The notes beneath the pieces are model-generated. The model was not told the DNA's origin. It did not search any database and saw only the letters and a list, made by a program, of their open reading frames with translations. The translations under genes were made by a program, and so were the position numbers. From Planctomycetota bacterium (GTDB lineage: Bacteria > Planctomycetota > DG-23 > SLPQ01): DNA of 7,587 nucleotides. Within the stretch, counting starts at the first letter, position 1, and every line of letters starts with the position of its first letter. Shown in pieces: positions 1 to 6,204 of the stretch. The stretch spans positions 1 through 7,587 of the forward strand of contig JAGHCE010000235.1 in assembly GCA_021160625.1 (NCBI GenBank), read 5' to 3'.

Positions 1-196
1 CCCCCATCGCCACCCGTGCCCCTGCCGCGCTGTATGCATCAACTGCGGCCAGGGTATCCGCCGAGACGAGCGGGGCGACGATGCGGCTTTGGCCCCCGGC
101 CAGCGCCGCGATGGCGACCGCCCTGATCGTATGTGACTTCGAACCTGGAACTATGACCCTGCCGGCCAGCGGCGACGGGCTGATTCGTATCTTCAA
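1..196 (-). CDS. aroA: 3-phosphoshikimate 1-carboxyvinyltransferase (EPSP synthase), N-terminal part, cut by left edge
   Basis: EPSP synthase joins shikimate 3-phosphate and phosphoenolpyruvate in the shikimate pathway to aromatic amino acids, in the cytoplasm. The 65 codons visible on the minus strand include VPGSKSHTIRA (about residues 16-26), the family's N-terminal substrate-binding signature with its Lys and Ser. This is followed by a segment of the type ALAGGQSRIVAPLVSADT, which matches the usual conserved 'L.S.DT' stretch. The chosen start is TTG at 196, giving MKIRISPSPLAGRV. A GGGGAGG ribosome site ends four bases before it, and an in-frame TGA lies at about 216-214, so no ATG start is available. 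The rest of the gene lies outside the window. A good promoter sits about 110 bases upstream, so the gene appears to be transcribed from its own start. Family identity is secure; the exact start is less so. Confidence 0.92.
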   Translation of the reverse strand, partial: MKIRISPSPLAGRVIVPGSKSHTIRAVAIAALAGGQSRIVAPLVSADTLAAVDAYSAAGARVAMG

Positions 197-303
197 AGAG
201 CCTCCCCGTTTACCAGATCAACTGTACACCCCACAGCGGCGGCCCCGCGTGCCGTCGGCAATCCCGGTCCTTGCACAGCACGCCGTCCAACGGAAAACGC
301 CGA

Positions 304-331
304 ATTATACCACGCTCGCCGCCGGATTCAA
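304..331 (-). promoter_or_regulatory. sigma-70 type promoter for aroA
   Basis: On the minus strand TTGAAT (331-326) and a perfect TATAAT (309-304) are separated by 16 bases. Transcription would start near 297, leaving a leader of about 100 bases before the TTG start of aroA. The leader is GC-rich and I see no recognisable riboswitch or attenuator peptide in it. Confidence 0.65.
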
Positions 332-339
332 ACCGAAAG

Positions 340-440
340 GGAGGGCTTCGGAGGGCTTCGCCCCCCCTTTGCTACGGGGGCCGCGCGCGTTGCGCACGGC
401 GATTATCTGACCTTCCGCGGGCGAGGCGTGCCGCGCCCTA
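340..440 (+). repeat. dispersed hairpin repeat, modules C and A, plus orientation
   Basis: This stretch holds no gene. It begins with a doubled GGAGGGCTTC, then a C-rich run plus CTTTGCTACGGGGG, then the hairpin CCGCGCGC-GTT-GCGCACGG (381-399, one mismatch). It continues into GACCTTCCGCGGGCG and the hairpin GGGCGAGGC-GT-GCCGCGCCC (419-438), ending in CCCTAC. The same module order recurs at 3005-3097, so it is a mobile or amplified intergenic repeat and not a gene remnant. Spurious peptides read from it should not be annotated. Confidence 0.85.
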
Positions 441-467
441 CGCAAGCCACCAGCGGCACATCATTAT

Positions 468-526
468 GTAGGGTGCGGCTTGCTGCACGCGGAATAAACG
501 GCGGCAGACAAGAATGTCCGCCCTAC
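468..526 (+). repeat. dispersed repeat module B, 59 bp, GTAGGG...CCCTAC ends
   Basis: The unit starts GTAGGG and ends CCCTAC, so its ends are inverted copies of one another. Inside are a hairpin GTGCGGC-TT-GCTGCAC (473-488, one G.T pair), the sequence CGGAATAAACGG, and a second imperfect stem GGCAGAC/GTCCGCC. A closely similar 60-bp copy lies in the opposite orientation at 3135-3194. No transposase is nearby. Confidence 0.88.
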
Positions 527-537
527 CTGTTGGCTTA

Positions 538-612
538 CCGCCCGCGGAAGGTTGGTGGATTGCCTCGGGCAACGCCCGTGGCCCCCTTAGCAGAAAGGGG
601 TCGAAGACCCCC
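538..612 (-). repeat. dispersed hairpin repeat, modules C and A start, minus orientation
   Basis: Read on the minus strand this is the same C module as at 340-412: GGGGTCTTCGACCCC, CTTTCTGCTAAGGGGG, then the hairpin CCACGGGC-GTT-GCCCGAGG (581-563). It then runs into AACCTTCCGCGGGCG, the start of module A. With the plus-oriented copy at 340-440 it forms a loose inverted arrangement around module B. It fills the gap downstream of the radical SAM gene. Confidence 0.83.
594..611 (-). terminator. possible intrinsic terminator after the radical SAM gene (part of the repeat)
   Basis: On the minus strand GGGGTC-TTC-GACCCC (611-597) is a perfect six-pair stem with a three-base loop, followed at once by TTT. 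It lies 16 bases past the radical SAM stop codon and points the right way. The T-run is short, so termination strength is uncertain. The hairpin is also part of repeat module C, so the function may be incidental. Confidence 0.45.
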
Positions 613-627
613 CCCTCGGTGCGGGGG

Positions 628-1575
628 TTACTCGCGGTCTCCCTCGGTCGCCTCGTAGTAGGTTTTGCCGTCTCGCAGCCGGCTTTCCACCGTGCCTTCG
701 CGGGAGAGCTCGTCGAGGTACTTGATCGCCTCGTTGTGGTGGACGCCAAGGCCGGCCGCCACGTCTTTGAGGGTACATGGGCGCCGCTGGAGAAGGGCCA
801 GGACGTCGGCCTTCCTTGCTGAAAAGTCGCCTTCCGGGCCCTGGGCCTCGAAGTCGGCCACGACCACGGCCTTTTCCCCGATAATCCCGGCGAAGCGCTC
901 CATATCGGCCCGGCTCACCGGGCGGGCGAAGGACTCGGCGGGAGGACGCATAGAGGTGTTGAGGTGGATTTTATCCGGGTTGATGCGTGCGGCGATTTCG
1001 GCAATCCTGCGGACCTCATCATCCGTTGCGGTGATGCCCTCCAGGAGCAAAACTTCGAGCCAGTAATCGCCCTTGAACTCGCGCCGGAGCCCTTCGAGCC
1101 CCTCAACCATCGTGTCGAAAGAAAGCGCGTTATGCGGGCGGTTTACGCGGCGCCACGTTTCTTCGCCGGCCGCATCGAGGCTCGGCACGACCAGGTCGAC
1201 GCCCAGAAGGGACTCGCGCACGGACTCTTTCCACAGGAGTGACCCGTTGGTTATGATGGCAATGGATGTGTCGGTCATATCCCTTATACGGCTGACGAGC
1301 TGTCTGATACGGGAGTAGAGTGTCGGCTCGCCGGAGCCCGACAGCGTTATGAAGTCGGGTTTCGAGTCAAGATGGGCGGCCACATCCCGCAGGACATCGT
1401 CGAGGGGGAACCACTCCCTGCATTCGACCGTCTTGTTCGTCGTCCTGCCCAACTGGCAATAGATGCAGTCGTACGAACAGGTCTTGAACGGCACCAGGTC
1501 AACGCCCAGCGACCTGCCGAGCCTCCTTGACGGTACCGGCCCATAGACGTAACTAGTGTGTTTCGCATCACTCAT
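628..1575 (-). CDS. radical SAM protein, COG0731-type, with C-terminal winged-helix domain
   Basis: This is a 315-residue radical SAM protein. YGPVPSRRLGRSLG (residues 11-24) is followed by the cluster motif CSYDCIYC with Cys33, Cys37 and Cys40, which would hold the 4Fe-4S cluster that cleaves S-adenosylmethionine. GSGEPTL (80-86) is the usual SAM-contacting 'GGE'-like motif, and an ITNGSLL segment follows. The family (COG0731) is related to the wyosine tRNA-modifying enzyme TYW1, but most bacterial members have no assigned substrate and none is claimed here. Residues about 253-312 (ADVLALLQRRPCTLKDVAAGL onward) resemble a winged helix, suggesting nucleic-acid or partner binding. ATG at 1575 is preferred because GGAGG lies about 10 bases upstream; an in-frame TTG at 1605 would add ten unremarkable residues. 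It follows the exporter gene by 57 bases on the same strand and probably shares its transcript. Confidence 0.9.
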   Translation of the reverse strand: MSDAKHTSYVYGPVPSRRLGRSLGVDLVPFKTCSYDCIYCQLGRTTNKTVECREWFPLDDVLRDVAAHLDSKPDFITLSGSGEPTLYSRIRQLVSRIRDMTDTSIAIITNGSLLWKESVRESLLGVDLVVPSLDAAGEETWRRVNRPHNALSFDTMVEGLEGLRREFKGDYWLEVLLLEGITATDDEVRRIAEIAARINPDKIHLNTSMRPPAESFARPVSRADMERFAGIIGEKAVVVADFEAQGPEGDFSARKADVLALLQRRPCTLKDVAAGLGVHHNEAIKYLDELSREGTVESRLRDGKTYYEATEGDRE

Positions 1576-1632
1576 ATCAAGAGGTCCTCCCACGGCGACA
1601 GACAATACGATAATACTGCGACTTAAAGACCC

Positions 1633-2781
1633 TTAGAAATGCAGGAGCCAGCCCAGAAGCCCCACCGCAAAACCGACCGCGAAATTGACGGCCTTCACAC
1701 CGATAAACGCCTTTCTGGAATGCGCCAGAAGCGGCAGCATACCGTGGCCGTCCTGCACGATGGAGCTGGCCAGCAATACGCTGAAGGGCACCATTCCCTG
1801 GGCGAAGAGGGTCACAAAGATAAGATGCGGCCCTGACTCGGGGATAATACCCATAAGACACGCCGCACTCAAAATGACCAGCGGATTTTTTTCCATCCAG
1901 TTTTCAAGATGCAAATGCTCGGTCAGGAGGTGCATCACGATGAGCGCACCGAAGGTCCACAGGAAAACCCTCGGCACGTGCTTCAATGCCACGTGGCGCC
2001 AGAGGTGTTCTTCGAGGAAATGCTCTGGTACGGTCGCGGCGATGAAGAGCCCCAGGAGTCCTGCCAGGACAAGGGTCACCTTTACCCATAACCTGCCGGG
2101 GTCCATCCCGGCCGATTGCGCAGAAGCCGCAATGGGTTCGTCGGCTACCTGGGGGATGTCTGCGTCGACCGGAGCCGTCACGGCAGCCGGGGTCGCTTCG
2201 GCCGCCTGCGCAGGGTGTGCCCCGTGCCCGCCGCCGACCAACAGCGCAAAGAGGAAAAGCAGCAAAGCCATCACCAGCGTGCCCCTTGCAAGGGAGCACT
2301 CGCGCCACTGGGTGACGAACTGCTTGAAAGACGGCCTGATGGAAGGTTCCTCGGCGTGAAATTCAAAGCCGTCGCAGGTCAACGGTGAGCTTGTGAAGCG
2401 TTTTCCCAGTACGAGGTCCATAACTATGCCGGTCGCCATTGCGATGCCGAACAGGATCGCGGTCAGCAGCAACGCCTTTGCCGGGAACATAGCAAACATC
2501 ACGAAGGCCTCGTCGCCGCTGGTGGCTATCATCGTTGCCGTAAGCGCGGCGACGCCTACAATACGGTGCGTGTAAAGCGCCACCGTAGCGAAGGCGCCAA
2601 GACAGCCTGGCGTTGCCCCGAGGAAAACCGTGAGCAGTATCTGCCCGAAACGGTTCCCGGCCACCTGGCACTGCCACCGCCCGCTGGTGAACACGTTTAC
2701 ATATTCGATCACGAGCATCATCACAAAGACGAAGCCCGTAATGATAATCGTATGCTTGAGTATGTCGGCAAGCACCGCCAT
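1633..2781 (-). CDS. putative 10-TM heavy-metal/manganese exporter (ArsP_2-like, DUF2899 type)
   Basis: This is a 382-residue integral membrane protein. Hydrophobic helices begin at LKHTIIITGFVFVMMLVIEY (about 8-27). Conserved polar motifs sit inside the membrane segments: GATPGC (55-60), SGDEAF (88-93), PESGPH (314-319) and QDGHGMLPLLAHSR (343-356). The pairs GATPGC/PESGPH and SGDE/QDGHG occupy similar places in two halves, as in a duplicated transporter fold. These features match the family annotated as putative manganese transporter or 10-TM heavy-metal exporter; the transported ion is not established. An Ala/Pro/His-rich linker (about 184-227) separates the halves. ATG at 2781 is preferred: GGGAG lies 8 bases upstream and the likely promoter overlaps the alternative ATG at 2838, which has no ribosome site. 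Cys60 and the His residues could contact metal, but this is inference. Confidence 0.85.
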   Translation of the reverse strand: MAVLADILKHTIIITGFVFVMMLVIEYVNVFTSGRWQCQVAGNRFGQILLTVFLGATPGCLGAFATVALYTHRIVGVAALTATMIATSGDEAFVMFAMFPAKALLLTAILFGIAMATGIVMDLVLGKRFTSSPLTCDGFEFHAEEPSIRPSFKQFVTQWRECSLARGTLVMALLLFLFALLVGGGHGAHPAQAAEATPAAVTAPVDADIPQVADEPIAASAQSAGMDPGRLWVKVTLVLAGLLGLFIAATVPEHFLEEHLWRHVALKHVPRVFLWTFGALIVMHLLTEHLHLENWMEKNPLVILSAACLMGIIPESGPHLIFVTLFAQGMVPFSVLLASSIVQDGHGMLPLLAHSRKAFIGVKAVNFAVGFAVGLLGWLLHF

Positions 2782-2836
2782 TCGGCGCACTCCCTTCGCA
2801 ACCGCCCGGCGAATCGGTGCCGCCGAAGCCGGTGCC

Positions 2837-2864
2837 ATTCTAACGATTTCAGAGGTTTTTCCAA
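2837..2864 (-). promoter_or_regulatory. possible promoter for the exporter-radical SAM unit
   Basis: On the minus strand TTGGAA (2864-2859) and TAGAAT (2842-2837) are separated by 16 bases. Transcription would start near 2830, about 49 bases before ATG 2781. The -10 element overlaps the upstream ATG at 2838, which argues against that start. The leader is too short for the known manganese riboswitch. Confidence 0.5.
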
Positions 2865-2999
2865 GCTTTTAGACATCTTTAGGTTCCCACAGACCATTCC
2901 GCCGGACGAGATGGATGAGCAACTCCGGCGGGTGAAAGCGCTCATTGCTGTTGCCAGGCCGTTGAATTTGCCGAAGAAGTAAAATATGGCAATGTGGCA
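2865..2999. other. intergenic stretch with an inverted repeat, no gene recognised
   Basis: CCGCCGGA (2899-2906) and TCCGGCGG (2924-2931) form a perfect 8-base inverted repeat around 17 bases. It lies about 35 bases upstream of the predicted exporter promoter and could be a protein site or a hairpin. A plus-strand reading frame here ends at 2982 with a basic, amphipathic-looking peptide (DEQLRRVKALIAVARPLNLP), but it has no ribosome site and its upstream part is antisense to the exporter, so it is not called as a gene. Confidence 0.4.
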
Positions 3000-3004
3000 T
3001 TGGT

Positions 3005-3097
3005 GGGAGGGCTTCGCCCCCTTTCTGCTATGGGGGCCACGGACGTTGTCCGTGGCAGTCAACTGACCTTTCGCGGGCGAGGCGTGCCTCGCCCCTA
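3005..3097 (+). repeat. dispersed hairpin repeat, modules C and A, plus orientation
   Basis: Module C starts with GGGC-TTC-GCCC (3009-3019) and CCTTTCTGCTATGGGGG. It then has the perfect hairpin CCACGGAC-GTT-GTCCGTGG (3037-3055). Module A follows with GACCTTTCGCGGGCG and the perfect stem GGGCGAGGC-GT-GCCTCGCCC (3075-3094), ending CCCTAC. The order is the same as at 340-440, with many base differences but the hairpins kept. Confidence 0.88.
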
Positions 3098-3112
3098 CGG
3101 CATTTGTTCCGC

Positions 3113-3234
3113 GTGCGGCAAGCCGCACCAATGGGTAGGGCGGACATTCTTGTCTGCCGAATGTTTATTCCGCGTGCGCTAAAGCGCACCCTACGTGACT
3201 GGCTTTGTGCGGGCGAGGCGTGCCTCGCCTCTAC
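3113..3234 (-). repeat. dispersed repeat cluster: short hairpin, inverted module B, partial module A
   Basis: The block contains a perfect hairpin GTGCGGC-AA-GCCGCAC (3113-3128). Next is a 60-bp module B in reverse orientation (3135-3194, GTAGGG to CCCTAC) with its own perfect hairpin GTGCGCT-AA-AGCGCAC (3174-3189). A second copy of the module A stem, GGGCGAGGC-GT-GCCTCGCCT, lies in plus orientation at 3211-3230. With the module at 3005-3097 it fills the gap between the divergent exporter and carbohydrate operons. I see no convincing promoter for the downstream gene in it. Confidence 0.85.
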
Positions 3235-3241
3235 CGATGAT

Positions 3242-3274
3242 ATGTGTGCCTTTTTTCGGAAGGACGAGGATTGA
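3242..3274 (+). other. possible 10-codon leader peptide overlapping the next start codon
   Basis: ATG at 3242 opens a 10-codon frame (MCAFFRKDED) that stops with TGA at 3272-3274. The TTG start of the next gene is at 3271-3273, so the two overlap in a TTGA arrangement that could couple their translation. The small frame has no evident ribosome site of its own, so it may be chance. Confidence 0.2.
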
Positions 3275-4368
3275 GCGCTGAGAAAGACCTTTCCCGACGC
3301 GGGGGGTTTGAACTGCCTGTGGTCGACCTGTCGCACTTTGTAAGGCTTACCGATGGTACCGGGATACTCCAACATGCCAACTACACAGTGGCGGACTACC
3401 GGGAAGGCTACGCCACCGACGACAACGCGCGCGCGCTCATAGTCGCCACAATGGCGCAAAATGCGGGGGTCCGGGATGACCGGCTCGACGACCTCGCCGC
3501 GCGATACCTTGCGTTTCTCAGGCTTGCCTTCAACAGCGAAACCAGCCGCTTTCGCAACTTCTTCGGCTACGAGCGCGAGTGGCAGGAGCACGTCGGAAGC
3601 GAGGATAGCCACGGCAGGACAATCTGGGCGCTGGGGACCGCCGCCGCGTATGCAGGCGAAGAGGGGCAGCGTTCGACGGCCCGGGAACTCGTCTTGCGGG
3701 GGCTTCCGGCTGTCGAGGGCTTCTCGAGCCCGAGGGCCTGGGCCTTTGCCATACTCGGCGTGTATCACTATTTGCGGGCCCTCGAAAGCGATGACTTCAC
3801 CGAGGGGACGATGAGGGTGCTCGCACACAAACTCGCCGAATGCCACAGCAAAATCGCCACACCCGAGTGGCCCTGGTTCGAGGAAAGCCTTGCCTATGCC
3901 AACGCCAAGCTGCCGCACGCGCTTCTGGCGGCAGGCGAAGCCCTCGGGGACGAGAGTATGACGCGCACGGGCCTTGAGACGCTTTCGTGGCTCGCCGAGG
4001 TGCAGACCACAGACGACGGGCATTTCGGGCCGGTGGGCAGCAACGGCTTCTATGCCAAGGACGGCGAAATGGCCAGGTTCGACCAGCAGCCAATCGAGGC
4101 GCACGCCACCGTGTCGGCCTGCATCGCCGCGTACCGGGTCACCAGGCAACCGAAGTGGCTTGAGCACGCGCGCGCCGCCTTCGAGTGGTTCCTCGGCCGA
4201 AACGACCTGGGAGTGCCTCTATATGATTCAGGCACCGGCGGCTGCCGAGACGGGCTTCACCCTGACCGGGCCAATGAGAACCAGGGCGCGGAATCAACTC
4301 TGGCGTGGCTGCTGTCGCTTATCGAGATGCGGACGGCCGCAGATTTGTTTTCAAAGGGAGCAAAATGA
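3271..4368 (+). CDS. predicted alpha-helical carbohydrate-associated protein (TDDNARAL family), GH130 partner
   Basis: This is a 365-residue protein with no signal peptide, so probably cytoplasmic. Conserved-looking motifs in order are RLTDGTGILQHA (25-36), YATDDNARAL (47-56), EDSHGRTIWALG (111-122), PWFEESLAYANAKLPHAL (201-218), FDQQPIEAHATV (270-281) and NENQGAESTLAWLL (335-348). Regularly spaced helices with acidic and aromatic clusters suggest an (alpha/alpha) barrel like those of glycoside-processing enzymes. Similar sequences occur beside, or fused to, glycosyltransferases and next to GH130 genes; no activity is assigned here. The start is taken as TTG 3271, with GGAAGGA six bases upstream; GTG at 3244 has no ribosome site. 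It ends in an ATGA overlap with the GH130 gene, so the two are translated together and likely act on the same glycan. Whether it is catalytic or binding is unknown. Confidence 0.83.
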   Translation: MSAEKDLSRRGGFELPVVDLSHFVRLTDGTGILQHANYTVADYREGYATDDNARALIVATMAQNAGVRDDRLDDLAARYLAFLRLAFNSETSRFRNFFGYEREWQEHVGSEDSHGRTIWALGTAAAYAGEEGQRSTARELVLRGLPAVEGFSSPRAWAFAILGVYHYLRALESDDFTEGTMRVLAHKLAECHSKIATPEWPWFEESLAYANAKLPHALLAAGEALGDESMTRTGLETLSWLAEVQTTDDGHFGPVGSNGFYAKDGEMARFDQQPIEAHATVSACIAAYRVTRQPKWLEHARAAFEWFLGRNDLGVPLYDSGTGGCRDGLHPDRANENQGAESTLAWLLSLIEMRTAADLFSKGAK

Positions 4369-5327
4369 TGACAGGGCATCCGCGGGAGGCACTCCTGCAC
4401 CGGCACACCGGCAATCCCATACTGACGGCAGCCCAATGGCCCTACCCTGTAAACAGCGTCTTCAATCCCGCCGCGACCAAACTCCCCGACGGCACGACGG
4501 CGCTTTTGTGCAGGGTGGAGGGGATGAACGGCCATTCTCACCTGTGCCTCGCCACCTCTCGAAACGGGATTGACGGCTGGCGGATAGACGCGCAGCCGAC
4601 GCTCGCGGCGGATGTCTCAAACCACCCGGAGGAGCTCTGGGGCGTCGAGGACCCGCGGATTACCCGGCTTGATGAAATCGGCAAGTACGCCGTCACATTC
4701 ACGGCATATTCCCAGGGCGGGCCGTGCGTCTCCCTGGCACTGACCGAAGACCTGCGCAGTTATGAGCGGCTGGGCGTGGTTCTCCCGCCGGACAACAAGG
4801 ACGCCGCTCTCCTGCCCCGCAGGATCAATGGCCGCTGGGCGCTCGTTCACCGGCCTGCCACTGCGCTGGGGGCCAATATGTGGATAGCCTACTCCGATGA
4901 CCTCGTTCACTGGGGCGGCCACAGGGTGATTATGGAGGCGCGCCTCGGCGGCTGGTGGGACGCCGGCAAAATCGGCTTAGCCACCGCCCCTATTGAAACC
5001 GGCGACGGGTGGCTCGTGATATACCACGGCACGCGCGTCACCGCTTCGGGGAGCCTTTACAGGCTGGGGCTGGCGCTTTTCGACAGGGATGACCCCGAAC
5101 GCCTGCTCTTGAGAGGTGACAACTGGGTCCTGGCTCCCGAGGAGCCCTACGAGCGCATCGGCGACGTCGGCGGCGTGGTCTTTGCCTGCGGTCACACCGT
5201 GGCCGACGACGGCGAAAGGCTGAACATCTACTACGGCGGCGCCGATTCCTGCATCGCCCTGACCACGGGTCAGATACCGGAAATGCTCGACTGGCTGCGA
5301 ACCCACGGCTCGCCCACAGACCAGTAA
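4365..5327 (+). CDS. GH130 family glycoside phosphorylase/hydrolase (beta-1,4-mannoside type)
   Basis: GH130 enzymes are five-bladed beta-propellers that mostly phosphorolyse beta-mannosides, releasing mannose 1-phosphate. The 320-residue protein shows the hallmark GVEDPRIT (93-100), whose Asp96 fits the family's proposed proton donor. It also has NKDAALLP (144-151), VHRP (161-164), WWDAGKIG (197-204) and IYHGTR (219-224). Lys202 and His221 lie 19 residues apart, like the phosphate-binding Lys/His pair of phosphorylase members, so phosphorolysis is more likely than hydrolysis; this is inference. There is no signal peptide, which suits a cytoplasmic enzyme acting on imported oligosaccharide. 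The start is ATG 4365 or the adjacent ATG 4368; AAGGGAG (4354-4360) favours the second by spacing. The ATGA overlap with the upstream gene indicates translational coupling. The mannose-containing substrate cannot be read from sequence. Confidence 0.94.
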   Translation: MMTGHPREALLHRHTGNPILTAAQWPYPVNSVFNPAATKLPDGTTALLCRVEGMNGHSHLCLATSRNGIDGWRIDAQPTLAADVSNHPEELWGVEDPRITRLDEIGKYAVTFTAYSQGGPCVSLALTEDLRSYERLGVVLPPDNKDAALLPRRINGRWALVHRPATALGANMWIAYSDDLVHWGGHRVIMEARLGGWWDAGKIGLATAPIETGDGWLVIYHGTRVTASGSLYRLGLALFDRDDPERLLLRGDNWVLAPEEPYERIGDVGGVVFACGHTVADDGERLNIYYGGADSCIALTTGQIPEMLDWLRTHGSPTDQ

Positions 5328-5499
5328 CTCGCGGTTACATACACCGTCGCCATCCGAATCGAAAATAGGGGCACGGCGAGGCACACATATCATCCGTAGG
5401 GGCGCTGCTTGCCGCGCCCTCGGAAGGTCCGAGTGATTCCCGCGGAATACTGCACGGCGGGTAAACCCCGCCACACCATCACCCGCCATAGCGGCACAC
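5328..5499. other. convergent intergenic region with hairpins and a repeat fragment
   Basis: The region separates the converging GH130 and response regulator genes. GGCGGG-TAAAC-CCCGCC (5456-5472) forms a six-pair hairpin 28 bases past the regulator stop, and GTAAC/GTTAC (5324-5338) spans the GH130 stop. Neither is followed by a T-run, so no classical terminator is claimed. Confidence 0.4.
5396..5430 (-). repeat. dispersed repeat module A, minus orientation
   Basis: Read on the minus strand it is GACCTTCCGAGGGCG leading into the stem GGGCGCGGC-AA-GCAGCGCCC (5419-5400), then CCCTAC. This matches the modules at 409-440 and 3063-3097. One stem pair has changed from A.T to C.G relative to the 3075-3094 copy, and one mismatch is present. 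Confidence 0.75.
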
Positions 5500-6204
5500 T
5501 CACTCCAGGACGGCCTGGAAGCGGTAGCCGACCTCGCGCACGGTTATGAAGGTGGGAATGCGGGGGTCCGGCTCGATCTTTCTTCTCAGCGTGGTGATGC
5601 AGCGGTCAATGCTCCGGCGGGCCACGAAGGTGTTGTAGCCCCATACGAATTTGAGTATTTCGTCGTGCGTGAGCGCTCGCGGCGCCTTCCTGATGAGGAT
5701 TTCCAAGAGGCCGAACTCCTTTGGCGTAAGCGCCACCTCGCAGCCGTCTCGCAGGAGTCTGCGGCTGTCGGCGTCCAGCGTGAAAGCGCCGAAACGGTGG
5801 ACGCGGCTTTCTCCGCGTCGCTCTCGCCGCAGAAGGGCGCGCGCGCGGGCCAGAAGCTCTCTGATGCTGAAAGGCTTCGTGACGTAGTCGTCCGCGCCAA
5901 GATTGAGCCCCAGAACGACGTCGCTCTCCTGCCCCTTGGCCGTCAGCATAACGATGGGCATCTCCAGCCCCTCTTCGCGCAGTATCCGGCATATCTCGTA
6001 ACCGTTGATCTTGGGCAGCATTATGTCGAGAACGATGAGATGGGGCTTCGAGTCGAGCGCAAGTTCGAGGCCCTTCTCGCCGTCGTCGGCGGTCGCTACC
6101 CTGTAGCCGTCGTACTTGAAGTTGTCCTTGAGCGCCCGAAGCATCGTGGGGTCGTCCTCGACGATGAGGACTGATTCGGCTGCGGGCTTTCGCGCCTGCG
6201 GCAT
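5500..6204 (-). CDS. OmpR/PhoB-family response regulator
   Basis: This 234-residue cytoplasmic transcription regulator has a receiver domain at about 11-125. Acidic pocket residues are Glu16, Asp17 and Asp18; the phospho-acceptor is Asp60 in LIVLDIMLP; switch Thr88 is in MLTAK; and Lys110 is in YVTKPF. The winged-helix DNA-binding domain (about 135-232) includes LTPKEFGLLEIL (159-170), the recognition region RSIDRCITTLRRKIEPD and the terminal hairpin REVGYRF. All key residues are intact. ATG at 6204 is chosen over GTG 6207 because AGAGG lies about 7 bases upstream and the preceding gene's TGA overlaps it as TGATG, implying coupled translation. Its expected sensor kinase is the upstream gene, but that gene lacks a phospho-transfer domain. 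The regulator may therefore be phosphorylated by another kinase or work without phosphorylation. The target genes are unknown. Confidence 0.97.
   Translation of the reverse strand: MPQARKPAAESVLIVEDDPTMLRALKDNFKYDGYRVATADDGEKGLELALDSKPHLIVLDIMLPKINGYEICRILREEGLEMPIVMLTAKGQESDVVLGLNLGADDYVTKPFSIRELLARARALLRRERRGESRVHRFGAFTLDADSRRLLRDGCEVALTPKEFGLLEILIRKAPRALTHDEILKFVWGYNTFVARRSIDRCITTLRRKIEPDPRIPTFITVREVGYRFQAVLE

Noticed and set aside
81..410. 109-codon plus-strand frame at the left edge
   Set aside because: The minus strand here encodes the unmistakable VPGSKSHTIRA start of aroA and its promoter, so the plus frame is antisense noise.
340..612. CRISPR array or insertion sequence in the repeat clusters
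   Set aside because: The repeats are not evenly spaced with unique spacers, they occur in both orientations at several places, and no transposase or cas gene is present.
438..749. Short frames giving peptides such as GRADILVCRRLF and VGRTFLSAECLF (also near 2994-3182)
   Set aside because: They come from translation of the dispersed repeat modules in different orientations and are not conserved proteins.
1605..1605. TTG start at 1605 for the radical SAM gene and ATG 2838 for the exporter
   Set aside because: Both lack ribosome sites; internal ATGs at 1575 and 2781 have GGAGG or GGGAG, and the predicted exporter promoter overlaps 2838.
2878..2985. C-terminal-looking peptide on the plus strand ending at 2982
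   Set aside because: It looks amphipathic but has no ribosome site or plausible start outside the exporter antisense, and it crosses the inverted repeat at 2899-2931.
3028..4167. 379-codon open frame on the minus strand
   Set aside because: It is antisense to the TDDNARAL gene in GC-rich DNA, its composition is Arg/Pro/Gly-rich without a family motif, and it continues into the repeats. It is a shadow frame.
5665..6174. 169-codon open frame on the plus strand
   Set aside because: It is antisense to the response regulator receiver domain, which has all its key residues. This is a shadow.
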